From Anastrepha obliqua (lineage: Eukaryota > Arthropoda > Insecta > Diptera > Tephritidae): DNA of 64,000 bases. The stretch covers positions 76,237,601 through 76,301,600 of the forward strand of contig NC_072894.1 of assembly GCF_027943255.1 (NCBI RefSeq). Direction: 5' to 3'. Positions 48,779 through 60,053 of this stretch are shown one piece after another. Within the stretch, counting starts at the first letter, position 1, and each line of letters opens with the position of its first letter. Made by a program: the position numbers and the translations under genes. The notes under the pieces are model-generated. The model did no database searches. It saw only the letters and a list, made by a program, of their open reading frames with translations, and was not told where the DNA came from.

Positions 48779-49335
48779 ACAAACAAAACAGAAGCAATGC
48801 ACTAAGCGGATATTTCATCCACAACCACAGCCTGCTACCACCTCCTATGCAGTTAACAAAGGTGTGCTTGCCAGTCGGAGGTGGGTGAACGAACGAACTG
48901 ACGCTTATACATATAACACATACAACATCGATTTGTCATTACATTAAACTCTCCAAATCACACAAAAATATGCATGCGTACATCCGAATAGGCTCGTGCG
49001 TCTATATAGATATAGACATAGAAATATATGCACGTTTATGATTTCGTGTGTGCGCCTGTGTGTTGGTGTGTGTACGTGGACCCGATCATGATTTCACCAC
49101 CTGTCTTTATTTGCTATACTGCCAGTGGAGGCGGAAACCCAAAATCGAATATGCAAATGGTTGAAGGTGAACATTGTAGAACCATGTTGAATTGCAGCCC
49201 ATTCTTCATCCCATCATAAACAAGAGGAACCTTATTTATAAACATGTATTTCACTGCTTCTAATTTATTTAATTTATTTATTTATTCTATCTATTGTACG
49301 AAATGTGAGAAATAAACATTTTTAAAGATACAGCT
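48779..49335 (+). other. 3' UTR of the ZP-domain gene
   Basis: About 550 bp of untranslated sequence follows the stop at 48776-48778. A canonical AATAAA lies at 49311-49316, after an ATTT-rich stretch. A 63-codon frame at 49028-49219 inside it has no recognised domain. Confidence 0.55.
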
Positions 49336-49674
49336 TCTTTAATGTTATGTTGTTAGGCTTCCCTAATAAATGCGTGAATATTTTCGACTCATCGCCTGGA
49401 TTGTGACGTACGTGGGTACGATGCTCCAGTTCGTTTCAGACGAAATAACCTAAGGTTCACTTTAAAATTAATATATGTATGTATATGTACTTAAATACCA
49501 ATAAAAATTTATGAAGTATGCGATACGAAATAATAAAAGCAAAAGAAAACATATCTTACAAATAAGTTAATGTAGCAACGTGTGTATATATTAAATTATT
49601 TTTATTTAATAGACCTGAATAAATTTGTATTTGACATGAACTGATTTTGTTTTTGATATTACTTTTTGCATGAC

Positions 49675-50880
49675 ATCGTATTGGGTTAGGTTAAGTTAAC
49701 TCGGCTGGCATTAAGCCATGCATAGACCTTTTGGTCCCTAGCGATACCAGATGGAGACTGGCCTCTATTAAGATTTTAAGTAGACATCAAGTAGGTTGTG
49801 AACCCTTTTAACAAATCCAAGTAGCGCTGGAAGATCTATTTCTGAGATATACTCCAGACCCTCAAACTGTGGTTCTCCCAGGCATTTAGAGCGCGTTTTT
49901 GATAATGTAGGAAAAATACCCAGAAGGTCCTCTAAAGTTTCTTCTATATCCTCTCTGCACTTTCTGCATTGGTCGTCACTAGCAATGTCTATCTTTTAAG
50001 CTAATGCAACCAATAGATTATGGCCCATCAGCATACCTATAATAGCTCTGCAGCCTTTTCGTGAGTGCGTAAGTACGAATTGAGTCAATTTTTTGTCGTT
50101 ACTTACTGGGGCGGCAGCCCTTGTTCGGGAAAACCCCGAGTCGTTCCGGTAACGTAGAACCAACTGCCATGGGAATGTAGTGCTTGAGTGACCCGGTACC
50201 CAATAGATGTGCAGCCTTCTGTTTGCTGCTAGCTTTTCTATGGCTTCCCTGCTCCGTTAGATATTTTTGGACATAATACAATATGAGCTGATTGCTTTTA
50301 TTCTTGCTTAAAATATTAATTATTGAGTTATTTTCGGTTTTTGTGTATGCTAGCTTTGCGGCTTTCCCAATAGCAAAAATGTTCCCTTCGAAAATATTGC
50401 TCTGATCCGGCAGCTTGATTGGCTGCCTAATCTATAGTGCCACTCCTACTCCGCCCAAAGTCTTAGAGCCTGTGTAATAAGTGCGGAGTCATGTGTTCTG
50501 TGCAACTTGTACCTCCTTCCTATTTAGCTCCAAAGATTGTGTAAGTAAATACTCCAGCAGCCACGGACTTTGCTGCAAGAAATTTCGCTGTAAAGTCAAT
50601 AGGTGGTGTTTCAAATATCATTTCAAGCGGTGCCATAGGAGTGGTTTTCATCGCTCCTATTATGCACAGAGCAACGAGCCGCTGAATCCTTTCCAATGGC
50701 ATTAAATATATAACTTTTCTTGTTGGCGTCCACCATACCAAGGCTCCCTATGGCAATACCGGTCGACCTCTTGCCGTGTAGCATCAATGTATCAGTGAGG
50801 GCGATAGACGCCAAGCAAGGCCCAGCATTCTTTTATACAGGATTCGGCACTCGAAGTGTAACTCAATTTCAGACCGCTAA
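49675..50880 (-). pseudogene. Decayed non-LTR retrotransposon, antisense
   Basis: The 5' part on the minus strand reads VVWWTPTRKVIYLMPLERIQ, RLVALCIIGAMKTTPMAPLE, MIFETPPIDF (50740-50560), the RT thumb/connection region. The 3' part (49990-49800) reads CRKCREDIEETLEDLLGIFP, TLSKTRSKCLGEPQFEGLEY, then EIDLPALLGFVKRVHN, the C-terminal region. RNase H between them is nearly lost. The 3' end is near 49680 (AACCCAATACGA in sense). Confidence 0.7.
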
Positions 50881-50929
50881 GGGTCATTGCAATATATTTG
50901 GCTGGAAAACCACAACCAACTATTGTTCG

Positions 50930-51815
50930 TGAGCTCGAGCACCATAAAGTAAATAAAGTTTTTGTTTATTGCACGATTACTCGTTACAATGATACTGGTA
51001 GCATCGCGAAACGTCACGGAGGTGGTCATTAAAAGACTGCAACGTCACGTGAAATGGCTCAAAATGTGAAGCTCAAGAAGCGACTTGAGCAAAGTCCCCG
51101 ACGAAGCGCCAATCAAATGGCAAAAGGACTGACCATAAGTGCTTAATCTCACACCAAAGCAGGAACAAGTCAGACTTGAGAGAGCGAAGGAGTTGCTTCG
51201 CTTGGCGGAAAGCGGTCAATTTCCGAACATTGTGTTTTCTGACGAGAAACATTTTCAAAATGAGCAAATCGTAAACTCCCAAAACTATAGAGTTTATTTT
51301 ACCGACCGTTCATACGAAAATTTGAGTCATCGATTGGCCACCCGGAGGCAGCACCCACCACAGGTAATGGTTTGGGCCGCTGTAACCACAGATGGGCCCT
51401 CTCCAATCATTTTCATCGAGCCTGGCGTCAAGATAAATGCGAAAAATTATCGGAAAAGTATTCTGGAGCTTACTTTCAGGCCGTGCGCTAACAAACATGC
51501 GGTGGCAGACCATGGACGTATCAACAGGTCTCGACATCGTCTCACAAAGCTCGAATGAACCAAGAATGGCTAAAAATCAATGTTCCGAACTTCATAACCA
51601 GACGTGAATCCGATGGATTATTTTCTTTGAACCATTTTGGAGAGCAAGGTCCGAACTAAAAGATTCGCCAGCCTCGAGGCGCTGAAAAATGCTATTGCCC
51701 ACGAGTGGGCCCAAATACCTGCACATTACATTCTGGCAACTTTCGATTCATTTCTGGACCGTCTAAAGGCCATAGTCAAGGCAAAAGGTGGTCATATCGA
51801 GCAAAAGTAAATTGA
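50930..51815 (+). pseudogene. Tc1/mariner-superfamily transposase, frameshifted
   Basis: Blocks in order: KVNKVFVYCTITRYNDTGSI, AKRHGGGH, QSPRRSANQMAKGLTIS; then LTPKQEQVRLERAKELLRLA, ESGQFPNIVFSDEKHFQNEQ (first catalytic Asp), PPQVMVWAAVTTDGPSPIIF. After shifts: RMNQEWLKINVP, AHEWAQIPAHYI and VKAKGGHIEQK-stop near 51808. Central frameshifts (51500-51650) remove the second acidic residue. It is distinct from both the long-TIR Tc1 element and the mariner derivatives. Termini were not fixed. Confidence 0.75.
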
Positions 51816-52019
51816 TTCCTAATTTTGTATTATTTTCACACATTTTTACTTTGAATTGAATAAAAGTAACGGAAGATATAAAATTTACAGTTTTTATTAA
51901 TCTGATAGTAAAGCAGAAAAGTTGGATGTACAATATCCCCATCGGACACTGTTCGGTTGAGACTTCCACCTCTAGTGAGAAAAACAGATCCAACAACCAC
52001 CTCCAATCAATACGAGACT

Positions 52020-52270
52020 AAGATTTTCTCCCAGTAGTCTCTCTATTAACTCGAAGCCCATCGGTCTAAAACCAAACAAGGGAGGGCTGTACACGGAGAA
52101 ACCACCTTGAGAACATCCTGCTCTGTCAGCTCTTCAGCCATCCAGTTTCTTTCATATACCCTTTATCCGCGAAATATTAGGATGCAACCAGGAAAGATTT
52201 CAGACATTAAGGTCATTAGTTTCAATCATGGACGAATTTACGACATCTGACGACTCGCTCACTTGGCGCA
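52020..52270 (-). pseudogene. RNase H fragment of a non-LTR element, antisense
   Basis: The minus strand reads GYMKETGWLKS near 52120-52165, a decayed form of the GI-GN-WADELA block. Upstream of it is the SDSQ-type region. A (AAT)n run follows at 52349-52370. The call rests on a short match. Confidence 0.4.
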
Positions 52271-52379
52271 GTTAAAGTCAAAAGCTGCAAATCGACCCCA
52301 ATGGAATTTTTTTGTATCGGCACTTTACGCCCCCAGCCGGCGCGATAGCAAATAATAATAATAATAATATACAAGTTTT

Positions 52380-53385
52380 GTATGTAAATTCCAATGCAAT
52401 TCAAAATTCAAATTTGATCTGGAAATGTCAAAACTTCATTTATGTTGTGCACTTTTATCGTGATGAAGTTCAAGAATGGACAGTATTATTATTAAGTATT
52501 GTTTCGATAGTGGTAGTTTTGAAAGTACTTCCTAAATTTTAAATTATAGTGGATAAATTAAATTCAACATATTGACTATCTGTAACAGTTGACGACATGG
52601 TCTTCACTCAAAGTGGAAATCACTCGGTCCCTATTCTGTTGGTCTCTTATACAAACCGCGTTCCAAAGTAGATAGTTCCGATTAGTGATGTCATCTATTG
52701 GCAATAACGTCGGAAAGGTAGATCCTTTATTTAAATACAGTCAAAATTGTCCGGCGAACAACATTCATGGGATGTGTTAGCAAAAATAAAAAATTCCAAT
52801 CGATCAAATCACAAAGACATATTTTTTGAACCAAAACCCGTAAGAATTACATAAAGAGGAATAAATATAGTAAAAATAGAAGCAACCTCATTCACAACCA
52901 ACAAAAAATTAATAATTTTGTGCTTGTTAACGGTTAATTAAATTTAAAAAGTGCTTGAAATTTCTTTTACTTTGTGCATTATCTCAGCCAAATTTTAATT
53001 TGATGCTTTTTATACCGTAATTACATAAAAAATAAAATTAAAATAAAGCAAAATATTCAGTGTGTTTAATAAATATAGCCAGGGCCTTATTGACCCCGTT
53101 TTTACGATTTTTTTTTTATTTAATATTTATAATTTTTTTATATATAATTATATATAATAAATATATAATAAATTTTCTTTTTAAATATATCTTATAGAAA
53201 ACCAAATAAATTTAAGTTTCAATCTTTGTGCAAGTTAAAAAGGTTCAACAAATATTCCTCAATATTTCCAACTTTTTAATCAGAATTTTTAGAAAAATTC
53301 CAATTATACAGTTTTTTGCAGATTGAGAAACTCTCTGATAGGACATTGAGCTGAAACAAAACAAGGTTTATTGAATTCAATTAAA
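52380..53385. other. No gene recognised
   Basis: Very AT-rich. The 53100-53180 part is almost pure A/T. No TE ends are seen. Confidence 0.4.
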
Positions 53386-53790
53386 TCATAATAGGACTAT
53401 GAATAAGTTCGTGCGGTTTTTTTCGAAATTTGAATTTCGGATCATTCCCATGGCTTTTAAACGTTTGGAAATGGTTGATTGATCAACTCCCAAAGTTTTT
53501 GCAACCTCTTCTTGCGTTTGAGCCGGATCTTGATCGAGCAATTCCTCCAATTCGGTATCCATGAACTTTGGCGGCGCGGCCAAAATCACCACTTTTAAAG
53601 CGTGCAAACCACTTCTGGCACGTTCGCTCAGCTAGAGCATGCTCACCATAAACTTCCACCAAGATACGATGACTTTCGGCTGCTTTTTTCTTCATATTAA
53701 AATAATGAAGAAGAATTCCCCACAAAAACACATTATTTGGCACGAAATTCGACATTTTCAAGGGTGGTAAAAATATTGTTGTTTACGCTT
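53386..53790 (-). mobile_element. Mariner-like deletion derivative (transposase N terminus)
   Basis: The minus strand reads MSNFVPNNVFLWGILLHYFN, MKKKAAESHRILVEVYGEHA, LAERTCQKWFARFKSGDFGR, then after a shift KFMDTELEELLDQDPAQTQE and EVAKTLGVDQSTISKRLKAM. These are both helix-turn-helix motifs of a mauritiana-type mariner. It is then joined directly to the terminal sequence (CGCACGAACTTATTCATAG, 53396-53420). The opposite end has ACTTATACTGACG near 53800. The catalytic domain is deleted. Confidence 0.75.
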
Positions 53791-53829
53791 CAAATAAAAA
53801 ACTTATACTGACGTTTGTGCCTTACGACA

Positions 53830-55000
53830 GTAGCTCTCCAATGAATGTTTGGAAATGTGGATCGATGGAATAATAATCAATAATATTACATTTTGGATAA
53901 ATTTCATACCTTGTAATATGTCTTCATTAAACTCAGTGCCTTCATTTACTCAAAGCAAGTGAAAGAGTAAGTGAAAATTGGGATATAAAAAAGGGTGAAT
54001 TTTATAAGAAGCCCCCAGGAACAAAGATTAGAGCTACGTGGTTGGCGGTTGCATATTTGGAAATGACAGTTCATATCCTATCAAATAATTGGTGTAGAAT
54101 ATGCCACGTCCCCATTCCTTCCGCATTTTTCCTGTGATACCTGCTGCGGTGGAACTCAGTAACACATATACGAGTACATATTTTAACCATATTCGCATGG
54201 TTATCTTTCTTTAACTATAATACAATTTTAACGATTATGCTATTCAGTAATTGCGATTATCGCTAACTAGACAACAATTTTAGCGCGGTTTATTCAAACG
54301 AGAAAATAAGAACTACTGGTTTGAATTCAAATGGTGAAACTAAATAGGTTTATATATCAAAGTTATTTTAAAAAAATTCAAATACGTGGAGATCGTGGTT
54401 ACTATATTGTTGACTGTATTTTTCTTTTTGGACTTATGTTGGATAAGGTACCGAACTATCTTTAAGCGAAATTATCTTTCGAAAAATCGGTTCTCCGGAA
54501 CGATTTGATTGTACCTAAACTGTACCTCTGCGAGACTGTTTTTCGTGAAAGCTGCCCGTATCTGGAACTCGGTTCCAGCTTCAATTGGCAGCAATTTAAG
54601 TAAAAGTATCTCCAAGAATTTTCAGTATTCATATTTTCGTTAACTCACATATAATACGAGTATTGTGCTACATATAGTACATATAATATAATATATCCTG
54701 GTCTAGTATATCTTGTTATTTGATTATACTTATAATCTTTGCTGTACTATAAAAGTTCGGTTCATGATCTTATTGTACATAAAAACATTGTTGAAAAAAC
54801 AATTGAAATGAAATGTTATTCAAGTATTTGGCTTTATTGCTTGGAGAGATGATAGTGAGCCTTCAAACATATAAATATAAATATAAATATAAATATATAT
54901 AAAATGTTTAAATAATAGTAGTTCAGTCTTACACATGACTGCAGTATAAATTACAGGTACATATTTATATAATATTTACATATGTTTTTGTACATACATA
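53830..55000. other. No gene recognised
   Basis: AT-rich spacer; an ATAAAT tandem lies at 54870-54895. Nothing is recognised on either strand. Confidence 0.4.
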
Positions 55001-55002
55001 TA

Positions 55003-55458
55003 CAGGGTACGCCATGTTGTTGTTTTTGTAGCAGCATAATCATTCTCTGTGCATATACGATGAATGCTGCTGAAGTGACAGTCCATAAATCCGAGTCGTT
55101 CCGGTTACGTAGAACCGACTGTCGCGCGAACGCCATCTTTTATGTCGGTATGTAAACGCTGAATAACTTTGTCATTTACCAACAGATCGACTTCAACATA
55201 CATGTTTTCGATACGAAACAACCGAAATCGACGCTATAAAATCCGAAATGCTTGACAAGGTGATGACAAACGCAGAAAAAAGATAGCAGTTTGTGATTTC
55301 TAATAAAGGTGGCCACTTGATTGATATTGTATTCAAAAAATAGTTTTAATAAATTGTAAATAACCAAACCAAATAAAAATACCTCACTTATAAAAATCAT
55401 TTGTTTTTTCAAAGTTATTCAATGTTTTCATACCGACATAAAAGATGGCGCCACCCTG
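55003..55458 (-). mobile_element. Mariner-like MITE, interrupted by a nested insertion
   Basis: TA flanks at 55001-55002 and 55459-55460. Without the insert the ends are CAGGGTACGCCA plus TCTTTTATGTCGGTATG on the left, and CAGGGTGGCGCCATCTTTTA plus TGTCGGTATG on the right read inward. Both are followed by AAACRYTGAATAACTTTG. The minus... plus-sense interior contains a mariner C-terminal trace GGHLIDIVFKK (about 55308-55342, plus strand). There is no further coding sequence. Confidence 0.8.
55016..55129. mobile_element. Nested 114-bp element with 7-bp target duplication
   Basis: ACGCCAT at 55009-55015 is repeated at 55130-55136; removing 55016-55129 and one copy restores the host inverted repeat. 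The insert starts TGTTGTTGTTTTTGTAGCAG, contains GAATGCTGCTGAAGTGACAG and ends with CCGAGTCGTTCCGGTTACGT, then AGAACCGACTGTCGCGCGA. The last block recurs at 50134-50165. It is a short dispersed repeat, perhaps SINE-like; no coding capacity. Confidence 0.75.
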
Positions 55459-55460
55459 TA

Positions 55461-56645
55461 TCAGTTCTAGCTCAGTCTCTTTGTTACAGTGAGATTAAGG
55501 GTCCATTTAAAAATACCGAAAACAATTAGTAGTTTTATGTACTGCAAATGGATTACCTTTAAAGCTTCTACTTTTTTCGCGGCTCTACGCTTTCTACACT
55601 CGGATCGGGTAGCACCTATTAAAAAATAGTCACATTGAATATCGTTAAAATATGTGAGTGATTCCATCACAGATCTATGCAGCTAAACCGTTATCGATAC
55701 TTCCGCTGGCGAATAATATTTGATTTTCTAATCATGAGACAGGCCAGCTTTTATTTTTGAATATGAGGACCATTCATTTGATAGCAGTGTTATACCATAG
55801 ATAACACTCATCGATGAACCTGTAGGATTGCAGATGGTTAGAGCTCTCAGAACCTCTTGTAATATATGTATGTATGTATGTTGTATCATCCTCTTTGAAA
55901 GTTTCTGGCAAATTTTAAAATTTTCTAAAAATTTTTCAATAAAATAAAACTAAATCTGATTGTCAGCCAAGCACCAGTCCCAAATTACTTAAAAAAAATA
56001 ATAATACTGCTAAAGCAATCTCAACTTCCTACAAAATTTCACAATTTTGTTTGTAAAAAAAGAAAAGAAGGAATGCAAATTATTATGGTTTCGTCTCCAC
56101 CAAATGGGAACCAATTCAAAATCAGTTGATTCCATGCAGAAGTATTGGTATTGCATGTACGTACGTACGTATAGATATGTAAGTATATATTTACAAATGG
56201 CAATCATAAATAAATGAAGTAAATATAAAACCACATTGTACAATAATACGCAATTAAATAAACCTGTTTTTTTTATATGTACTAAGAAATAATACTGAAA
56301 TGGGCATTGCACTTCAAAAATTATGAATATACTTGCATATGTACATTAGGGATGTACTAGCTTTTATATTTGGAATATTTAGACAACATTTTAGATCAGT
56401 CGCAATACGCAAAGAGCAATAAGTACTATTACCAGGTCATTAATTCTAAGACGAAAAATTCTTTCAATTATTTGCATTTATTTCAGTTAAAATGTAATTT
56501 GTTCCATTAGGGTATATCTAAATAGACAAATGATATTAGGTAACAAGGAAGTTTCATATTAACTCGACATACTTAATTATAATTAAAAACTTCTAGCCAA
56601 TGCTGTCGGAGCTATTTATTTTTGCTGGGACTTCTGAGTTTCTTA
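55461..56645. other. No gene recognised
   Basis: AT-rich with ATGT and GTAC microsatellites (55864-55880, 56158-56172). No domain or TE end is recognised. Confidence 0.4.
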
Positions 56646-56647
56646 AA

Positions 56648-56905
56648 TAAATGTATAATTGGCGCTTACATCTTTTGTTCGTTATTTTGGCCAAGCTGTG
56701 GTATTCGTTTTAATATTTTCCCGCAAATGAAAGGACCCACAGTTTTACACCCCCTCCGAACGGAAGACGGTTTATCCATGAGGAGCTTTTTAATCGCAGA
56801 AATACACTCGAAGGTGTGTCAAAAAGTTTTTTTTCATTTTGGTGCACCGAATCGTAGTCACGCACCAACCTATTCGGCTAGAGCAACCGACAAAGTGACC
56901 CTCAC
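56648..56905 (-). mobile_element. SINE copy with tRNA-like A box
   Basis: On the minus strand the copy starts at about 56890 with CTAGCCGAATAGGTTGGTGC (A-box-like). It passes through GATTAAAAAGCTCCTCATGG, CGTTCGGAGGGGGTGTAAAA and GGCCAAAATAACGAAC, and ends at 56648 with TGTAAGCGCCAATTATA. This is one of the longest copies in the window. Confidence 0.75.
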
Positions 56906-57139
56906 TAATGTATAAATACAACAAACATCCATTATCGAAAAACTTTGTTATCTTGAGAACACTTTGTTTCCATAGCACAATTCACTTATTTTTACATACA
57001 ATAATGTAATAATACGAGTGTTGGTCAACAAGTCCCTCAAAATTTAAATAAGAACCACATTTTATTCTGCAAGTTTTCTTCTTTTAGTTCGATGCCCTCT
57101 AACCAAGCAATATAACTTTACTGAGCCACAAATCTGCTA

Positions 57140-57560
57140 CCTCTGACTCATTTCTTAGTATACGTAACGATGTAATGTTGAATATGCTGGATGAGACAGC
57201 ACTTCGTGACTTCACAAAATTTTGCCATTACGAATGAGGGCTTGTGCATCAGGGTTAAACGATATGAATGACTCGCGCGCCTCCAAAAAAGCTATACACC
57301 CATGCAGACTTCTTCGACTTCGATTTGCCATGCGAAATGCACGGTCCGGACTGTTTCTTGAGCTCTGGTATGTCTATCCATGTTTCGTCTACGATTCCGA
57401 AACGTTGCAAAAACTCATTTGGATTGTAGTTGAGTTTCGCCAAACATTCCTTTGCAGTTATCAAACGATTGTTTTCATGCTCTTGAATATGCAAAATGTT
57501 GAACAGCTGCACCGTATGCTTAAATTTTCAGGGACTTATTGGTCTCCTCTCGTATGTACG
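57140..57560 (-). pseudogene. Mariner transposase fragment (first catalytic Asp region)
   Basis: The minus strand reads ILHIQEHENNRLITAKECLA, KLNYNPNEFLQRFGIVDETW, then KKQSGPCISHGKSKSKKSAW. VDETW holds the first catalytic Asp (usual form TVDETWIHYY-PE-K-QS). GARVIHI matches the block just before the second Asp. Both ends are lost. Confidence 0.75.
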
Positions 57561-57564
57561 CACA

Positions 57565-58737
57565 TATTTATTTGCTTTATCTGCTTCTGATATTTTGCAA
57601 CAGCTACAATGTATTCACAAAATGGCTTTTTCACTTATACATAATTTTGCAAAAACAAAGAGAACAAAATTCCGCTATTAAGACAAGCATAACGCAGCAT
57701 TTTTAATATAAATATAAGTAAACAAGCAATTACCGTCTCCCAACGGTAAATACAAATACTCTTAAATTTTAATTAAGTATAATCCCAATACATATTTAAG
57801 TTAAAAAATAAACCTGCAAGTACTGTATATCAAAATAGCGACTAGTCATAAATACACAATCTTGACTTTACGTTTCAAAAAGATTCAAAAGTTAAATGTG
57901 TCATGCATATGTAGCTGAATATTAACCCAGCAATATAGTTAGTATTTGTAGTGATTATTGCAATGTAATCTAGGATGTTTGTTTAGTTGTACACACCTTA
58001 ATTTTTCTAGACTACGCATAATTCGAAATTCAAACCTCAAATAATCTCTATCTCCTAAGCACTCGGAGGTATTTGAGACAAATTTATTCGCACATAAAGC
58101 CGGTAAATATGTGTTGAATGAATAACTGAGTGGACGGAAGTTCACTCCTCCACAAGATGGGCCTGGGTTGGGATGGGCGGATATGACTATATTTACTTCT
58201 TCAAGCTTTTCTAGAGAACAAAACAGATTAATACATACATTCAAATATAATTGCTTACTGGTAAGCTTCTCCTTTTATATACATAGGTAATTCCTTAAAA
58301 AATGTGTATAAAAACATTTGCTTTATATTTTTTCGCACATATTTATTTTATAAAAATAAGTAGTTGAAATTCTGCTAAATTTTTAATTCAATCTTGGATT
58401 GCTTTGTTCTTACTGGTTTAGTGTGCAAAAGGATTTGGAAGTTTTAACTACTACATTGAAATATATACATAGATATATATGTACAAATAAACAATTTCAA
58501 TTTGTATATACAAATATGATATTCATTTATGCAAGCAGCATCCGGATAAATTTACCTGACGCACATATGTATTGTGTTAAACACTGTCGCTGCCGTTACA
58601 ATCAAAATAATATAAATTATTTATATTCATAGCTATGAACACATGTATGTGTGTATACGTTTTCGTTTGCTTTGTTAAATTGATTGGCAAAAACAATAAT
58701 TATTATGTTAAATTTCGTTTAATGATTCGATTGATTG
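57565..58737. other. No confident gene
   Basis: Mostly AT-rich. On the minus strand 57939-58244 a 101-codon frame includes EEVNIVISAHPNPGPSCGGV and DRDYLRFEFRIMRSLEKLRC; I do not recognise it, and it may be a decayed TE or a chance frame. The 58250-58737 part is downstream flank or 3' UTR of the ferredoxin gene; an AATAAA on the minus strand was not clearly assigned. Confidence 0.3.
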
Positions 58738-59331
58738 TTACGCACTACGGGCATCATTAATTGTTGCAGGCACTTTCACAACCAGACCGTCCATGCTCTT
58801 TGTAAGAGTTATTTGGCAACCTAGACGTGACGTATCCGTAAGTTCATAAGCTAGATCTAACATATCCAGTTCCTCATCGCCGGCCTTGTCTGGCAGTTTC
58901 TCGAAATCCTCTGGTTTGAAAATTAAATGGCATGTGGAGCAAGTCAAAGTACCCTCACATGCTCCAAAGCCATCCAAATCAATATGATTATTTACCACCA
59001 CATCCAGTAATGTATCGCCCACTTTGCCCTTTGTATGTATTTCTTGGCCATTGGCACGTAAAAACGTAATGTTCACACTGGTCAATAATTAATATATTGC
59101 AATGAGTCTTATGTATGCCACGAGACTTATGTTATAATTAAGTGTAACTTACTCTTGCTGGAGCTGTGTGCCAACAGAAAATGTACGTATGAGCTGTTGA
59201 TTTGTAATCATATTAAGATTGGATGTCCGATGACAGTACCCAAATTTGTTAAGGGTTTTCACTAACCCGATTGAATTGTTAAGGAACGCAACTCTCGCAG
59301 AGCACCTGACTAAAATTTGGACGAATGCCAT
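58738..59331 (-). CDS. Fdx2: Mitochondrial adrenodoxin-type [2Fe-2S] ferredoxin
   Basis: Exons are 59331-59153 and 59077-58738 (172 aa). Donor GTAAGT follows ...CAAGA and acceptor GACCAG precedes TGTGAACATT, giving Q-D-V-N-I-T-F; a frame opening at 59085 starts inside the intron and is not the real start. Residues 1 to ~50 are basic and Ser/Thr-rich without acidic residues, a mitochondrial presequence. The fold carries the four cluster ligands C100, C106, C109 ([10 protein letters not shown]) and C147 (RLGCQ), and the acidic DEELDML helix that docks the reductase. The ending [16 protein letters not shown] is of the vertebrate FDX1 (adrenodoxin) type and matches Drosophila CG1319, named Fdx2 in FlyBase. 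It should pass electrons from ferredoxin reductase to mitochondrial P450s and/or Fe-S assembly. An upstream ORF overlaps the start. Confidence 0.92.
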
Positions 59332-59552
59332 ACTGCCGCTTCGTTAACAATTGAAAGACTCTCAAGTTCTACTCGTTCGATATCACAATCAAGCTTGGTT
59401 GTTAGCGCTCGTCTCTGTTTTTTAATCAGCGTAGCACCTATAATTTGAATTATTAAACGAAGCACGGTAAAGGTAGACAATGTGCAACAACTTAATTCAG
59501 AATCAAGTGCAAGGCGCTTGATTACAGCAGTGAATTCAGATAAAACACACAT
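59310..59552 (-). CDS. Upstream ORF of 80 codons overlapping the ferredoxin start; candidate second cistron
   Basis: The ATG is at 59552-59550 and the stop TAG at 59312-59310. The frame overlaps the first 22 nt of the ferredoxin CDS in another frame. The product begins MCVLSEFTAVIKRLALDSEL and has a hydrophobic stretch TVLRLIIQIIGATLI (about residues 29-43). A basic turn KKQRRA and an acidic, Leu-rich C terminus DCDIERVELESLSIVNEAA follow. Composition is balanced and not AT-driven, as for real coding sequence. I do not recognise a family. It could be a translated small protein, a regulatory uORF, or a chance frame in the 5' UTR. Confidence 0.45.
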   Translation of the reverse strand: MCVLSEFTAVIKRLALDSELSCCTLSTFTVLRLIIQIIGATLIKKQRRALTTKLDCDIERVELESLSIVNEAAVWHSSKF

Positions 59553-60053
59553 CCGCACTCACAGAATATCAAGTTAATAAAACGAACAGTGTCATTTATG
59601 TGACAACAGTTCAGCTGATAATAAAGCTGACCAGAATTGAGTGTTTAGTGCGCTGCTTTCCCGAATCCTAAAAGTATGCAATCATTTCAGCTACGCCAAC
59701 CCAAGAACATGTAAATACATGTTTTAACTTTTAAATAATTCTCAAGTTCTTTGCTTTTTCAGGGTACGGATGAAAGAAATATTAGCAATACCCCTTTAAT
59801 TTCTATAGCCCAAATATAAGCAACAATGGAATTTAAGATTTTAACAATAAACAGCTGTTAAAAACAAAAGGCTAGTGATCGTTAAATTTATAATCATTAT
59901 TCGTTAACTTCTGTCCTGTATTTTGTTCTTGTAAAATTTTTGATTTACTGACTTTAGCAGGTCTAAGATTGCTGTAAAGAATAACTATCGAATGGTCAAT
60001 GATCGGAGTCCGAATAAATATTTTACAACGATGCTATCTTGTTAGAAATCTAG

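Noticed and set aside
57222..57590. 122-codon plus-strand frame
   Set aside because: It is a shadow of the minus-strand mariner fragment with the VDETW motif.
59078..59085. Ferredoxin start at 59085
   Set aside because: It is a non-ATG codon inside the intron; the spliced exon at 59331 supplies a mitochondrial presequence.
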